NCBI GenBank assembly: GCA_030652035.1
Contig: JAUSBJ010000017.1
Location: 47,440 to 111,439, forward strand
Source: Sulfurimicrobium sp.
GTDB taxonomy: Bacteria > Pseudomonadota > Gammaproteobacteria > Burkholderiales > Sulfuricellaceae
Direction: 5' to 3'
DNA length: 64,000 nucleotides
Each line of letters starts with the position of its first letter. Within the stretch, counting starts at the first letter, position 1. Position numbers and translations under genes: made by a program. The notes below the pieces were generated by a model. It was not told the origin of the DNA, did no database searches, and saw only the letters and a list, made by a program, of their open reading frames with translations. Below, one piece after another: positions 17,449 to 26,553 of the stretch.

Positions 17449-18661
17449 TGTGGGCGCTTTTCCCTGCGAGCCGGTTATAAATGGCGACATAATTGGACAC
17501 GGACTTGGGCCAGTTGCGCTCGGTTTCTACAAAGCTCCGCGCGGCACTGCGCAGTTCGGGCCATCTCGATTCTTCGGCAAGCAGTTTCAACACGGCATCA
17601 GCCAGGGCCATCGGGTCTTCTGATTTGAACAGGATGCCGGTTTTGCCATCCTGGATAAGCTCCTTGTGTCCGCCCACGTCCGAGGCGACGAGCAATCTTC
17701 CCTGCGCCATGGCTTCCAGTGGCTTCAGGGGGGTTACCAGTTCGGTCAGCCGCATGGAGTGGCGGGGGTAAGCCAGGATATCCACCAGGTCATAATAGCG
17801 TTGCACCTGGTCATGGGGTACGCGGCCGGTGAAGATGACTTTGTCCTGAATGCCAAGTTCGGCGGCGAGATGCTTGAGCTTGTCATCCTGCGGACCGCCC
17901 CCCACCAGCAACAGACGGGCATCGGGCGCGGTTTTGAGAATGGCGGGGAATGCCTGTAACAGCAGATCCAGACCCTCGTAAGCGTAGAAGGAGCCGATGA
18001 AACCGATGACGCGGTGGCCAGCCAGCCCTAGCTGCTGCCTGAGGGCTGCATCGCCTGTGCCTCCAACCGAAAATTTCTCAATATCCACTGCGTTTGGGAT
18101 GACGGTGACCTTTTGCTCAGGAATGCCGCGCGCCACAATATCCTGGCGCAGGCCTTCGCAGATCGTGGTCACCGCATCGACACGCTTGAAAGCGCTGGTT
18201 TCAAGCCCTCGGGTCAGACGGTAGCGTATTCCCCCTTCCTTGCTGGTGCCGTGGTCCACCGCGGCGTCTTCCCAGAATGCCCGGACTTCATAGACGACGG
18301 GGATGCCATGCTTGCGCCCGGCACACAATGCGGCAATGGCATTCAAAGCGGGCGAGTGGGCATGCAGGATATCGGGACGGATGAGCGGCACGATCTCGTC
18401 AAGTCGCCTGGCCAGGGTATTGATGACACTGAGCTGGTTGAGCAGAGGCAGGGTCGAGAGCGCCCCCTTTGCCGGCGGCGTGCGATAGAAATGCAGGCCG
18501 TCCACATCCTCTTCGAGTACCTTGCAATTTTCCTGTTTGGAACTGGTGACGTGATGGGTTTCCCACCCCAGGGCACGTTGTTCCCGCAGGATAGCCAGCG
18601 TGCGGAAGGTGTAGCCGCTATGCAGCGGGATGGAATGGTCGAGGATGTGCAGGATTTTCAT
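17441..18661 (-). CDS. GT4 glycosyltransferase, PEP-CTERM/exosortase A-associated (TIGR04063-like)
   Basis: A 406-residue GT-B enzyme whose start, M-K-I-L-H-I-L-D-H-S-I-P-L-H-S-G-Y, is the hallmark of the Daro_2409-type family found only beside exosortase A. Later motifs are V-I-G-F-I-G-S-F-Y-A-Y-E-G, V-I-F-T-G-R-V-P-H-D and K-P-L-E-A-M-A-Q-G. It starts within one base of the amidotransferase stop (18661), so the genes are translationally coupled. It should act on the lipid-linked exopolysaccharide unit in the cytoplasm; donor unknown. Confidence 0.9.
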   Translation of the reverse strand: MKILHILDHSIPLHSGYTFRTLAILREQRALGWETHHVTSSKQENCKVLEEDVDGLHFYRTPPAKGALSTLPLLNQLSVINTLARRLDEIVPLIRPDILHAHSPALNAIAALCAGRKHGIPVVYEVRAFWEDAAVDHGTSKEGGIRYRLTRGLETSAFKRVDAVTTICEGLRQDIVARGIPEQKVTVIPNAVDIEKFSVGGTGDAALRQQLGLAGHRVIGFIGSFYAYEGLDLLLQAFPAILKTAPDARLLLVGGGPQDDKLKHLAAELGIQDKVIFTGRVPHDQVQRYYDLVDILAYPRHSMRLTELVTPLKPLEAMAQGRLLVASDVGGHKELIQDGKTGILFKSEDPMALADAVLKLLAEESRWPELRSAARSFVETERNWPKSVSNYVAIYNRLAGKSAHNA

Positions 18662-20580
18662 CAGGCATGCACTCCTTCGGATGAGGGATTCCCCATTACC
18701 TTGCGCAGAAACGCTTCAAACATGAGGATCGTCCACAGTGAGGCGCTGTAGTCGCGCAAGCCGGATTGGTGCTGATCCACCATTTCGCGCAGGAAGGCCA
18801 TGTCGAATATGCCGGTGGAGGCCAGTGTCTCGCCCAGAATGGCATCCCGTACCCTTTGCCTGAGCGGTCCGCGGAACCAGCTTGCGAGGGGGACGGAAAA
18901 GCCCATCTTGGGGCGGTAGAGGATGTCGTCGGGAAGGTAGGGCTCCAGCGCTTTCTTGAAGATGTATTTACCTTCCTGCCCGTGCAGCTTGTAGGAGGAG
19001 GGCACGCCCGACATCCATTCCACCAGCTTGTGGTCCAGGATGGGAACCCGCACTTCAAGCGCGTGGGCCATGCTGGCCCGGTCCACCTTGGTGAGGATGT
19101 CTCCCGCCAGGTAGGTCTTGATGTCCAGGTATTGCACGCGGGAAAGCGGGTCATCGGTGGGGGCGCGGTCTGCGTGGCGGCGCATCACGTCGACCGCGCG
19201 GTGCCCCTGCAGCTTCAATTTGAAGTGGCTGCTGAATAGCTTGTCCCTCAGCTTGTCGCCCATGACGGACACGCTATGAAAATAGCCCTCGACCGGGTCG
19301 CGCGCAAGCGCTTCAAAGGTGGATTTGGCCCGGAATACTTTGGGTGCCCAGTCTGCCTTGGGATATGCCGTGCCGAGCAGGCCGAACAATGGCTTGCGTA
19401 TGCTCAGCGGCAGCAGGGATCTCATGCGTTCTTCGTAGAGGTGGTAGCGGTAGCGCCGGTAACCGGCGAGATTCTCGTCCCCGCCGTCTCCGGAGAGGGC
19501 GACTGTCACGCGCTTTTTCGCCAGTTCGCATACCCGGTAGGTGGGGATGGCGGAACTGTCGGCAAATGGCTCATCGTAGAGTTCTGCCAGTTTGTCGATC
19601 AGGTCGTAGTCGTCGGACTCGACCTGTTCAACGTAATGGCGGGTGTGGTAACGGTCTGCCACTTTTTGCGCGAAAGCAGCTTCGTTGAAGGCCGGGTCGC
19701 CAAAAGAAATGGAGCAGGTATTGACCGGTTCGTCCATCAGGCCCGCCATCATGGCGACGACAGCGCTTGAGTCCACGCCGCCGGAGAGGAATGCGCCCAG
19801 CGGCACTTCGGCCACCAGGCGGATGCGCACCGCCTCGCGCAAACGGACGATGAGTTCTTCCTGGGCTTCCTGTTTAGAGATGGGGCCATGAGGTGTAAAA
19901 GGCACATCCCAGTATTCCCTTGGAAGCGGCATGGCCTGCCCACGTTTGAGCGTCAGGGTGTGGGCGGGCGGGAGCTTCTTTGCGCCGTTGAAAATGGTGC
20001 GCGGCTCCGGTACGTAGCCATAGGCAAAATATTCTTCCACTGCGCAATCGTCTATCACGCGCGGAAAATCGGGGTAAACCAGCAAGGACTTGAGTTCCGA
20101 TCCGAACAGGAATGTGCCGTCAGGCAATGTGCCGTAATACAGGGGTTTGATGCCCAGGCGGTCGCGGGCAAGAAATAGCGTTTCCTTGTTGCGGTCCCAC
20201 AGGGCAAAGGCAAACATGCCACGGAAACGTTCCACGCAGGCCTCGCCCCATTCCTCCCATGCATGGACGATGACCTCGGTGTCGCAGTGGGTACGGAAGG
20301 TATGGCCCAGCCGCTGCAATTCCGGCATCAGGTCGACATAGTTATAGATCTCGCCGTTGAAAACGACTACGACGCTGCCATCTTCGTTGAACAGTGGCTG
20401 GTGCCCGCTGGACAGGTCGATGATGGAAAGGCGCCTGTGCCCCAAGCCTATACCGGGCTCGGCGTGTAATCCGCCTTCATCCGGCCCGCGGTGGAACTGG
20501 GTCTGATTCATGCGCGCCAGTACTTGCTGGTCGATTTCGCGCTTATCTTTTAAATTAAAAATGCCGACGATGCCGCACAT
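18661..20580 (-). CDS. Exosortase A-associated amidotransferase 1 (asparagine synthase-like)
   Basis: A 639-residue class II glutamine amidotransferase. M-C-G-I-V-G-I-F supplies Cys2, the N-terminal nucleophile; F-H-R-G-P-D-E and F-N-G-E-I-Y-N-Y are the glutamine-binding motifs. The synthetase half has L-S-G-G-V-D-S-S near residue 260, the PP-loop that binds ATP, and L-S-G-D-G-G-D-E-N later. In exosortase loci this protein is thought to transfer an amide nitrogen to a carboxylated sugar such as a uronic acid rather than to aspartate; that substrate is inferred. It sits between two GT4 genes with close spacing. Confidence 0.92.
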   Translation of the reverse strand: MCGIVGIFNLKDKREIDQQVLARMNQTQFHRGPDEGGLHAEPGIGLGHRRLSIIDLSSGHQPLFNEDGSVVVVFNGEIYNYVDLMPELQRLGHTFRTHCDTEVIVHAWEEWGEACVERFRGMFAFALWDRNKETLFLARDRLGIKPLYYGTLPDGTFLFGSELKSLLVYPDFPRVIDDCAVEEYFAYGYVPEPRTIFNGAKKLPPAHTLTLKRGQAMPLPREYWDVPFTPHGPISKQEAQEELIVRLREAVRIRLVAEVPLGAFLSGGVDSSAVVAMMAGLMDEPVNTCSISFGDPAFNEAAFAQKVADRYHTRHYVEQVESDDYDLIDKLAELYDEPFADSSAIPTYRVCELAKKRVTVALSGDGGDENLAGYRRYRYHLYEERMRSLLPLSIRKPLFGLLGTAYPKADWAPKVFRAKSTFEALARDPVEGYFHSVSVMGDKLRDKLFSSHFKLKLQGHRAVDVMRRHADRAPTDDPLSRVQYLDIKTYLAGDILTKVDRASMAHALEVRVPILDHKLVEWMSGVPSSYKLHGQEGKYIFKKALEPYLPDDILYRPKMGFSVPLASWFRGPLRQRVRDAILGETLASTGIFDMAFLREMVDQHQSGLRDYSASLWTILMFEAFLRKVMGNPSSEGVHA

Positions 20581-20592
20581 GACGTAAGCCTG

Positions 20593-21798
20593 TTATTTGT
20601 ATTTGATAATGGGCGCTGAATTTTCAGCAATAGCGCCCGGGAGCACGTTCTCATAGACAGAGAGATAACCCTGGGCCATTGCCTGCAAGCTGAAACGGGA
20701 TTCAATCCTTGCCCGGCCTGCTTTTCCTTGCGCTTCGACCACGTTTTCATTCTGAAGATAATTCAGCAAGGTTTGTGCCATAAATTCCGGATCTGAAACG
20801 GGCACCAGTGTGCCGGTGTGCGCATCTTCAACCAGTTCCGGATTCCCCCCGACCCGTGTGGCGACCACCGGCAATCCGCAGGACATCGCTTCCAGAATGG
20901 TGTTGGAAATGCCTTCACCCAGCGAAGGCAGCACGAACAAATCCATATTGCGCATGAGTTCCGCCACATCCGTGCGTTCGCCGGGCAGCCATGCAAGCTG
21001 TTCTGCATTAGCTTCCCGGAGCAGGTTCAGGCAGTTTTCACGTGCGACGCCTTCGCCAATAATCACCAGCCGTGCCCGCAGGCGGGCCGATGGATCGATT
21101 TCCAGCAGCCTGATGAATGCGCGTACCAGATTGGGATAATCCTTCACCTCTGCCATGCGGCCTACACTGCCTATCAGCAAGCTGGTTTCCGTTGCGAAAC
21201 CTGCCGGGCCGATATTTCGCTCACCTTCCCTTGGGTGAAAAAGGGTGCAGTCCACTCCGTTGTAAATCTGGCTCACGCGCTGCGGCGGGACGCCGACAGT
21301 TTGAATCAGCCATAGCTCCAGATCCCGGCTCACGGCGATATAGCGCTTTACAAACGGTCGCGCCAATTTGCGCAGCAAATTATATTTTTGATTCTTTCCA
21401 TGCAAATCGAAGACATCGCGACCATGTTCCCCATGAATTCTGGCGCGAATGCCGGCGGCAGCGGCGACAAACTGGCCCTCGATCGCGGACAGGTTGCGGG
21501 TGTGCACGATGTCAGGGGAAAGCGTCCGCAACAAGCGCCATAACCGGAAATACCAAGAGACATCCCGGCCGGCAGGTTTGGCCAGGGCATAAAACTCCAC
21601 ATCGTCTCGCTGGATGCGCTCCCTGAAATCTGTAAAGTCATCCACGCAGATCACCACATGGCGGAAGCGCTCTTTCGGCATCTGGTTGATCAGATTGACC
21701 ATGCCGTTTTCCATGCCGCCGACCCTGAAATGGTGAACGATATGGGCGATCAGTGGGATTTCATGTTTTGTCATTATAGTGCTTGATGTTATGGGCAC
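20593..21798 (-). CDS. GT4 sugar transferase, PEP-CTERM/EpsH1 system-associated (TIGR03088-like)
   Basis: A GT-B glycosyltransferase of about 400 residues. Near the start it reads I-A-H-I-V-H-H-F-R-V-G-G-M-E-N-G, the family signature of the second sugar transferase of exosortase A loci, and later L-L-I-G-S-V-G-R-M-A-E-V-K-D-Y and I-L-E-A-M-S-C-G-L-P-V. GTG at 21798 has A-G-A-G-G four bases upstream; the ATG at 21774 fits family alignments but lacks a ribosome site, so the start is open. It follows xrtA after eight bases. Confidence 0.9.
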   Translation of the reverse strand: MPITSSTIMTKHEIPLIAHIVHHFRVGGMENGMVNLINQMPKERFRHVVICVDDFTDFRERIQRDDVEFYALAKPAGRDVSWYFRLWRLLRTLSPDIVHTRNLSAIEGQFVAAAAGIRARIHGEHGRDVFDLHGKNQKYNLLRKLARPFVKRYIAVSRDLELWLIQTVGVPPQRVSQIYNGVDCTLFHPREGERNIGPAGFATETSLLIGSVGRMAEVKDYPNLVRAFIRLLEIDPSARLRARLVIIGEGVARENCLNLLREANAEQLAWLPGERTDVAELMRNMDLFVLPSLGEGISNTILEAMSCGLPVVATRVGGNPELVEDAHTGTLVPVSDPEFMAQTLLNYLQNENVVEAQGKAGRARIESRFSLQAMAQGYLSVYENVLPGAIAENSAPIIKYK

Positions 21799-21806
21799 TT
21801 TGCCTC

Positions 21807-23375
21807 TTACTGCCGCGATGCCTGGACGATGCTTTCCTGGACGGCTGGAAGCATGTCCTGAATAAATGCCTGTATTGCCAATGTTGCTGGTTCAGGGGTG
21901 TCTTCGTAGGGCGAGTTGACGATGATGGCCGCGCCATCATCTGGTTGTCCAAGCATCCGGGCCTTGGCCAGAAGCAGCTTGGCCAGGTAGGGGTTGATGG
22001 TATAGGTGTCCGTCAGGCTGTTCCAGTTCCACACCAGCAGGCGCTTGTTGGGTGAACGCAGCATGGTCTGCTGGATGGTTTCGTTGTTGCCACGCAGAGA
22101 AATGATGCGAGGGGCTTCACCTACATTGCTCCATACCGGATGTTTTTGGGGAACCATGTAGTTTTGTGAATTGATCAGTTCGGCGCCCTGGCGTTGAGTC
22201 CGGTAGTAGCCCACATATACGCTGACGGTCAGGCCATCCTTCCGGTAAGTTTGCATGGTGTGGGCATCGGGCCCGATGTAATGGGGTTGCCAGTCGGAAA
22301 GCGGCGTATTTTGTTTGACCCAGCCGTTCATTGAATCAGGCAATACGATCGATAGTTCCCCGGTCTTGACCGGGCGGCTGTCCAGATACGTAGCGTAGGC
22401 AGGCCACAAAGCGGCAATGGCGATGATCGCAACGCCCATCATGGCAAACGCACGGTTCGGAATCCGTGTGCCAGCACCCCCTGAAGTGGGCCTGATATCG
22501 CTGGTTTTTCGATCTTGCTGATCCTCTCGCCAGAAAGCGCCAATCCAGAAAAGCAGCAGCATGACGATACCAAAAAACACCCAGCCATAAATGTAGTGAT
22601 CCACGCCCAATGCCAGTTTCATGTCGCTCAAATGGGCGATCATCACGATCATGTAGGCGCGCAGTCCGTTTGCGATCACAGGGACGATTAAGGACAGGGC
22701 GGCAAAAATCAACCTGCGTTTTGTGCTGCGGTAGGTCAAATAGGCATAAAGGCTGCCCAGGGTGAACGAGGCGATGAGGTAGCGTAGTCCGCTGCAGCCT
22801 TCAACAACTGACCACTGTCCGCTGGGTATCGTGAAGAAGGTTCCCTCGCGAAAAACCGGAATGCCGGTTAATTGCAGGGCAGTCACGACAAAGTCGGCCG
22901 TGAAATTCATCATGGGGGGAATCAGGAATTCACCCGCCGGAACTGCAAAAAACAGGAACCCGAGGGGAAAAGCGATTGCACGCGCCACCTGTGGGCCAAG
23001 GAGTGTCCAGACGGCCGCCGGGATCATGGCAACCAGGCAATATTGGGCGACAACCAGAACGCTCCCGGCATCAGAAAGAAGCCAGCCGAATCCTAAACTT
23101 GCCAGGATCAGCAAGCCGCGGAAATCCGGGCGGGGCGTGATTGCGGAGAGCGTTCTGCGTTGTGTCCACATGAGATAGAGGCTGATGGGGAATATCAGAA
23201 AGCCGTGCGCGAATGTTTCGGACCGTTCCCAGATGGCAACAGTGGACATCACGGTTTGCTGGTATATGAGCAGTATGGCCGCAATAGTGAAAAACATCAG
23301 GATTGCGACCATGCGCCATGGCGATTCAGGCCCGGCGATGGAGGGCGTTGTTGCCTGGGGATTTGTGTCCTTCAT
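21807..23375 (-). CDS. xrtA: Exosortase A with C-terminal EpsI domain
   Basis: A 522-residue inner-membrane transpeptidase-like protease that recognises PEP-CTERM signals on secreted proteins. About eight hydrophobic helices fill residues 20-275. The catalytic set is visible: Cys194 in V-E-G-C-S-G-L-R, Arg239 in N-G-L-R-A-Y and His260 in V-D-H-Y-I-Y-G-W. After a linker and one more membrane helix near 310-330, residues about 335-522 form the periplasmic EpsI domain (DUF3485). The fused form is usual in betaproteobacterial exosortase A. Overlap with the upstream GT4 gene by four bases supports one operon. No PEP-CTERM substrate is encoded in the window. Confidence 0.95.
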   Translation of the reverse strand: MKDTNPQATTPSIAGPESPWRMVAILMFFTIAAILLIYQQTVMSTVAIWERSETFAHGFLIFPISLYLMWTQRRTLSAITPRPDFRGLLILASLGFGWLLSDAGSVLVVAQYCLVAMIPAAVWTLLGPQVARAIAFPLGFLFFAVPAGEFLIPPMMNFTADFVVTALQLTGIPVFREGTFFTIPSGQWSVVEGCSGLRYLIASFTLGSLYAYLTYRSTKRRLIFAALSLIVPVIANGLRAYMIVMIAHLSDMKLALGVDHYIYGWVFFGIVMLLLFWIGAFWREDQQDRKTSDIRPTSGGAGTRIPNRAFAMMGVAIIAIAALWPAYATYLDSRPVKTGELSIVLPDSMNGWVKQNTPLSDWQPHYIGPDAHTMQTYRKDGLTVSVYVGYYRTQRQGAELINSQNYMVPQKHPVWSNVGEAPRIISLRGNNETIQQTMLRSPNKRLLVWNWNSLTDTYTINPYLAKLLLAKARMLGQPDDGAAIIVNSPYEDTPEPATLAIQAFIQDMLPAVQESIVQASRQ

Positions 23376-24622
23376 GCTTGTTTTTCCCTGAGTGTGGTCG
23401 TGTGGCTTACCCCTTTTGATGCCTTGGATTCTGGTGTTTCCGCCAGCAATGCATCCACCTGCGCCAAACAGCTATCCCAGTCATAATCAGCCAGAATGCG
23501 ATCCCGCGCAGCTGTGCCGCATGTCTTTTCCGCCAGCAGTGCCAATGCTTTCTGTCCAAATTCCTGAGCAGTGTTGGCAACATGCAACTCATTGCCCTGA
23601 ATAGCCCGAATCCCCTCTGCTGCCTGTGGGGATGCAAGCACGGGTTTTGCCATGGCCATGGCTTCCAGTACTTTGTTCTGCAATCCCCTTGCGATGCGCA
23701 ATGGCGCCACTGCGAGCCGAGCGTGAGCCAGGTATGGCCTGATATCCGCTACTGTGCCGGTTACCGTGATCCCCGGTAATTGTGCCAGTTCACGAACAAC
23801 TGCGGTCGGGCGTGAGCCTACGATGTAAAACCGACTGTGGGGAAGTGCCGCGTGTACTGCGGGAAAAACCTCCTCGGCAAACCAGCGTACAGCATCCACA
23901 TTCGGCCAGTAGTCCATTGCGCCCGTAAATACCAGGGCTTGTTCGCCGTCCGGGTAAGGGTCGGGATATTCACGTTCGGGAGAAAAGTAGCCGGTGTCAA
24001 CGCCATTGCTGAAATAGCCTGTCTTATCCGCGCTTTCCGGGGCCAATTGCTTGAACAGCTCAGCTTCCTCCCGGGAAACGAACATCGAAGCGTCGAATTC
24101 CTGGGCTACTTCACGCTCATAGCGCAGCAGCAGTTTTCCTTCACGCCGGTAGAGCCACGACAGCGGCCAGCGTTTGCTTTTTGCATATTGATTCCACTTG
24201 TCGGAATCGATATCAACAAAATCGATCACGCGCTTCATATTCTCGGCATGTTGAACATACTGTGCCATGGCCGATGAAAAAACCAGGATGCGTTTGATTG
24301 GATTGTTGGCAAGCAGACCGTTTACCCAATGTTGCATCCCGGCATTACGGTAATAAGGCAGTGTCAGTGCCTGGCCAGTCAAAAGGCCGGACAGGCTGCG
24401 CAAACGTGATGTGGATGGGGTGAGCCTGGCGAAATGGCTTTCCCCGCAAAAAGACTTGGTGGTCTCCACGTGTTGCCAGTCAGCTTCGTCATCTACAAAA
24501 GTGCCAAGATGTACCCGGTAGTGCTGGCTCAAATGCCTGAGCAGATGAAATGAACGGATTTTGTCACCCTTGTTGGGTGGATAGGGTACGCGGTGGGTAA
24601 GATATAACAGTTCTTCAGGCAT
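23372..24622 (-). CDS. GT4 sugar transferase, PEP-CTERM/EpsH1 system-associated (TIGR03087-like)
   Basis: A 416-residue GT-B glycosyltransferase. It begins L-L-Y-L-T-H-R-V-P-Y-P-P-N-K-G-D-K, the clear signature of the first sugar transferase of exosortase A loci, and has a conserved H-L-G-T-F-V-D segment, V-D-S-D-K-W in the linker region, L-V-F-T-G-A-M-D-Y-W-P-N, and N-K-V-L-E-A-M-A-M near 335. It lies directly upstream of xrtA with overlapping ends. The sugar donor is not known for this family. Confidence 0.92.
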   Translation of the reverse strand: MPEELLYLTHRVPYPPNKGDKIRSFHLLRHLSQHYRVHLGTFVDDEADWQHVETTKSFCGESHFARLTPSTSRLRSLSGLLTGQALTLPYYRNAGMQHWVNGLLANNPIKRILVFSSAMAQYVQHAENMKRVIDFVDIDSDKWNQYAKSKRWPLSWLYRREGKLLLRYEREVAQEFDASMFVSREEAELFKQLAPESADKTGYFSNGVDTGYFSPEREYPDPYPDGEQALVFTGAMDYWPNVDAVRWFAEEVFPAVHAALPHSRFYIVGSRPTAVVRELAQLPGITVTGTVADIRPYLAHARLAVAPLRIARGLQNKVLEAMAMAKPVLASPQAAEGIRAIQGNELHVANTAQEFGQKALALLAEKTCGTAARDRILADYDWDSCLAQVDALLAETPESKASKGVSHTTTLREKQA

Positions 24623-24626
24623 TGTC

Positions 24627-25676
24627 TTACCCCAGGTTCTTCACGATGTGTGGGCCGATGAAGTTGGCGAGCGGCAAGGGCAGTTTTTGCCAGGCCTTGA
24701 TAAAGAGTTGATATTTCGGGTTTAGCGGGTTGTGATCCGGCACCGCTTTGGCCCGGTGCAACTGGTATTCGTAGCATAGCGGCTGCGGCTCGAAGCCCCA
24801 GTTCCTCTTGAAGTCGTACGGCCCGGTGCCGCGCTTGCTGCGGCCGTAGTCGAAAATCTTGATGCCGCGTTCGCAGGCACGTCGCATCAGTTCCCAATAT
24901 TTGAAATCGTTGGCCGCAAAGTCGCGTGCTTCCAGCGTGTCGCCGGCGTAATAGGGCAACACTTCATCGCGAAAATAAAAACTCAGCACGCTACTCAAAA
25001 CCCGCCCATCCTTTAGCACTGAAAGTACTTCGCAGTCGCTGCCGAATATTTCCTTGAGCAGCGCGAAATACCGCTTGGGTAGCGCGGGGGTGCCATGGCG
25101 GTGGACATTATCGGCGAACACGGAAAAAAAGCGTTCCACGCCATCGTCGATCTCGCTAACGAGTCCGGCCTTGATGCCTTTTCTAACCATTGCACGCTGC
25201 TTGCGCGGGATGGCAAGCATGTTATTTTCTACATCGGGGTCCAGCTCTTTGCGAAAAGTGACGTACAGGTCCTTTCCCGGCCAATCCGGATGCATGGGCT
25301 TGATATTCCGGTATTCCAGGTGGTCAACCTTCTGCTCTCTTGCCAGCGCCTGCGCGGTCTGGTCCAGCGCTTCTCTGGCAGGTTCAGAAGTCGCGGCTAT
25401 GCCGCCATAGACGCAAAACGGCAGCGAAATCAATGCATGACCGAAAAGTCGGCTGTTGATTTCAGCAAGGGGAAGGACGCCTTGAATTTGTCCATCCGTT
25501 TCGGCATAGAAAAACCAGGTCTTGTGTCCGAAAGCATGCTCGATCAGTTCTTTCCATCCCGCACGGTGGAAGAAGGTGGCTTCCGGGCAGTTCTGGACGA
25601 ATTCGTCCCATCTTGCCGCATCCGCGGGCTGCATCTGGTGGATGGTCGGAGTGGGGTCGGCAAGCGGCTGAATCAT
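24627..25676 (-). CDS. FemAB-like protein, PEP-CTERM system-associated (TIGR03019-like)
   Basis: A 349-residue GNAT-fold protein of the FemAB/GNAT group that joins amino acids or acyl groups to amines; the members beside exosortase A have no proven substrate. Visible are A-T-F-F-H-R-A-G-W-K-E-L near residue 35 and, in the C-terminal half, Y-Y-A-G-D-T-L-E-A-R-D, F-K-Y-W-E-L-M-R-R-A and F-D-Y-G-R-S-K-R-G-T-G, typical of this family. The ATG at 25676 lies five bases after the deacetylase stop; a longer frame to 25916 runs inside the deacetylase gene and is rejected. Confidence 0.9.
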   Translation of the reverse strand: MIQPLADPTPTIHQMQPADAARWDEFVQNCPEATFFHRAGWKELIEHAFGHKTWFFYAETDGQIQGVLPLAEINSRLFGHALISLPFCVYGGIAATSEPAREALDQTAQALAREQKVDHLEYRNIKPMHPDWPGKDLYVTFRKELDPDVENNMLAIPRKQRAMVRKGIKAGLVSEIDDGVERFFSVFADNVHRHGTPALPKRYFALLKEIFGSDCEVLSVLKDGRVLSSVLSFYFRDEVLPYYAGDTLEARDFAANDFKYWELMRRACERGIKIFDYGRSKRGTGPYDFKRNWGFEPQPLCYEYQLHRAKAVPDHNPLNPKYQLFIKAWQKLPLPLANFIGPHIVKNLG

Positions 25677-25681
25677 GCGCT

Positions 25682-26551
25682 TTATCCCAGAAAAATCCGG
25701 TCCATGCGGTCCCATCTGAAATCGCGGGTCAGAGCCTTGATACGGCCTTCCATGCGATGCAGATTCAAATAGTGGCGGAAGCGCGTTTTCATGCCGAGGC
25801 CATCCTGGCGCGGCTGCCCGGGGTCCAGTTCCCAGGGGTGGAAATAAAATATACCGGATTGCATATCGTGGCTGTTCACTCTTTGTAGAAACCAGCGCGA
25901 GACCGGGTAAGGCCAAAAGCGGAAATAGCCGCCTCCACCGGCAGGCAGGTTTTTCTGGAAGATTCGCACGGTGGTGACGGGCAATTCCAGCAGCCCATCC
26001 TTGCCATTGGGATAAAAGGCGAAGCGGGGTGCATCCGGCATGCCGTAATGGTCATGCTGGATGGGGTAAATGCTTGAACTGTAACGATAGTCCGCTTGAA
26101 GCAACAGATCCAGAGCCCAGAGGTTTTTGCTGCCGATGGAAAAGCTCGGCGCACGATAGCCCAGCACTTTCTGGCCGCCGATGTCTTCGAGCAGGGCCTT
26201 GCTGCGGGTGATGTCATCAAGAAACTCTTCGGCTTTCTGGTCGGATGCCCTGAGATGGGCATAGCCGTGGCTGGCAAGCTCGTGGCCGTTTTCGACAATA
26301 CGGCGCACCATGGCCGGATATCGCTCCGCAATCCAGCCCAGGGTGAAAAAGGTTGCCTTGACATCGCCCTCGTCCAGCAGCTTGAGGATGCGCTCAATAT
26401 TTTCTTCCACCCGGCATGCCAGGGACGGCCAGCTATCTCTTGGGATATGGGGCGCGAAAGCCGAGACCTGGAAGTAATCCTCCACGTCGATGGTCATCGC
26501 ATTGCGTATCTGCGCTGGAGGCATCAGAACCTTGCTGGCGGAGGTCTGCAT
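25682..26551 (-). CDS. Polysaccharide deacetylase, PEP-CTERM locus type (DUF3473)
   Basis: A 289-residue CE4 deacetylase of the TIGR03006 type. The first motif is M-T-I-D-V-E-D-Y-F (aspartate pair), followed by T-F-F-T-L-G-W and E-L-A-S-H-G-Y-A-H for metal-binding histidines, and Y-R-A-P-S-F-S-I near 150. The C-terminal third, with Y-F-H-P-W-E-L-D-P-G-Q-P and a basic end, is the DUF3473 extension. It starts three bases after wecB ends. It probably deacetylates the amino sugar made by the epimerase branch; this is an inference from gene order. Confidence 0.92.
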   Translation of the reverse strand: MQTSASKVLMPPAQIRNAMTIDVEDYFQVSAFAPHIPRDSWPSLACRVEENIERILKLLDEGDVKATFFTLGWIAERYPAMVRRIVENGHELASHGYAHLRASDQKAEEFLDDITRSKALLEDIGGQKVLGYRAPSFSIGSKNLWALDLLLQADYRYSSSIYPIQHDHYGMPDAPRFAFYPNGKDGLLELPVTTVRIFQKNLPAGGGGYFRFWPYPVSRWFLQRVNSHDMQSGIFYFHPWELDPGQPRQDGLGMKTRFRHYLNLHRMEGRIKALTRDFRWDRMDRIFLG

Positions 26552-26553
26552 GG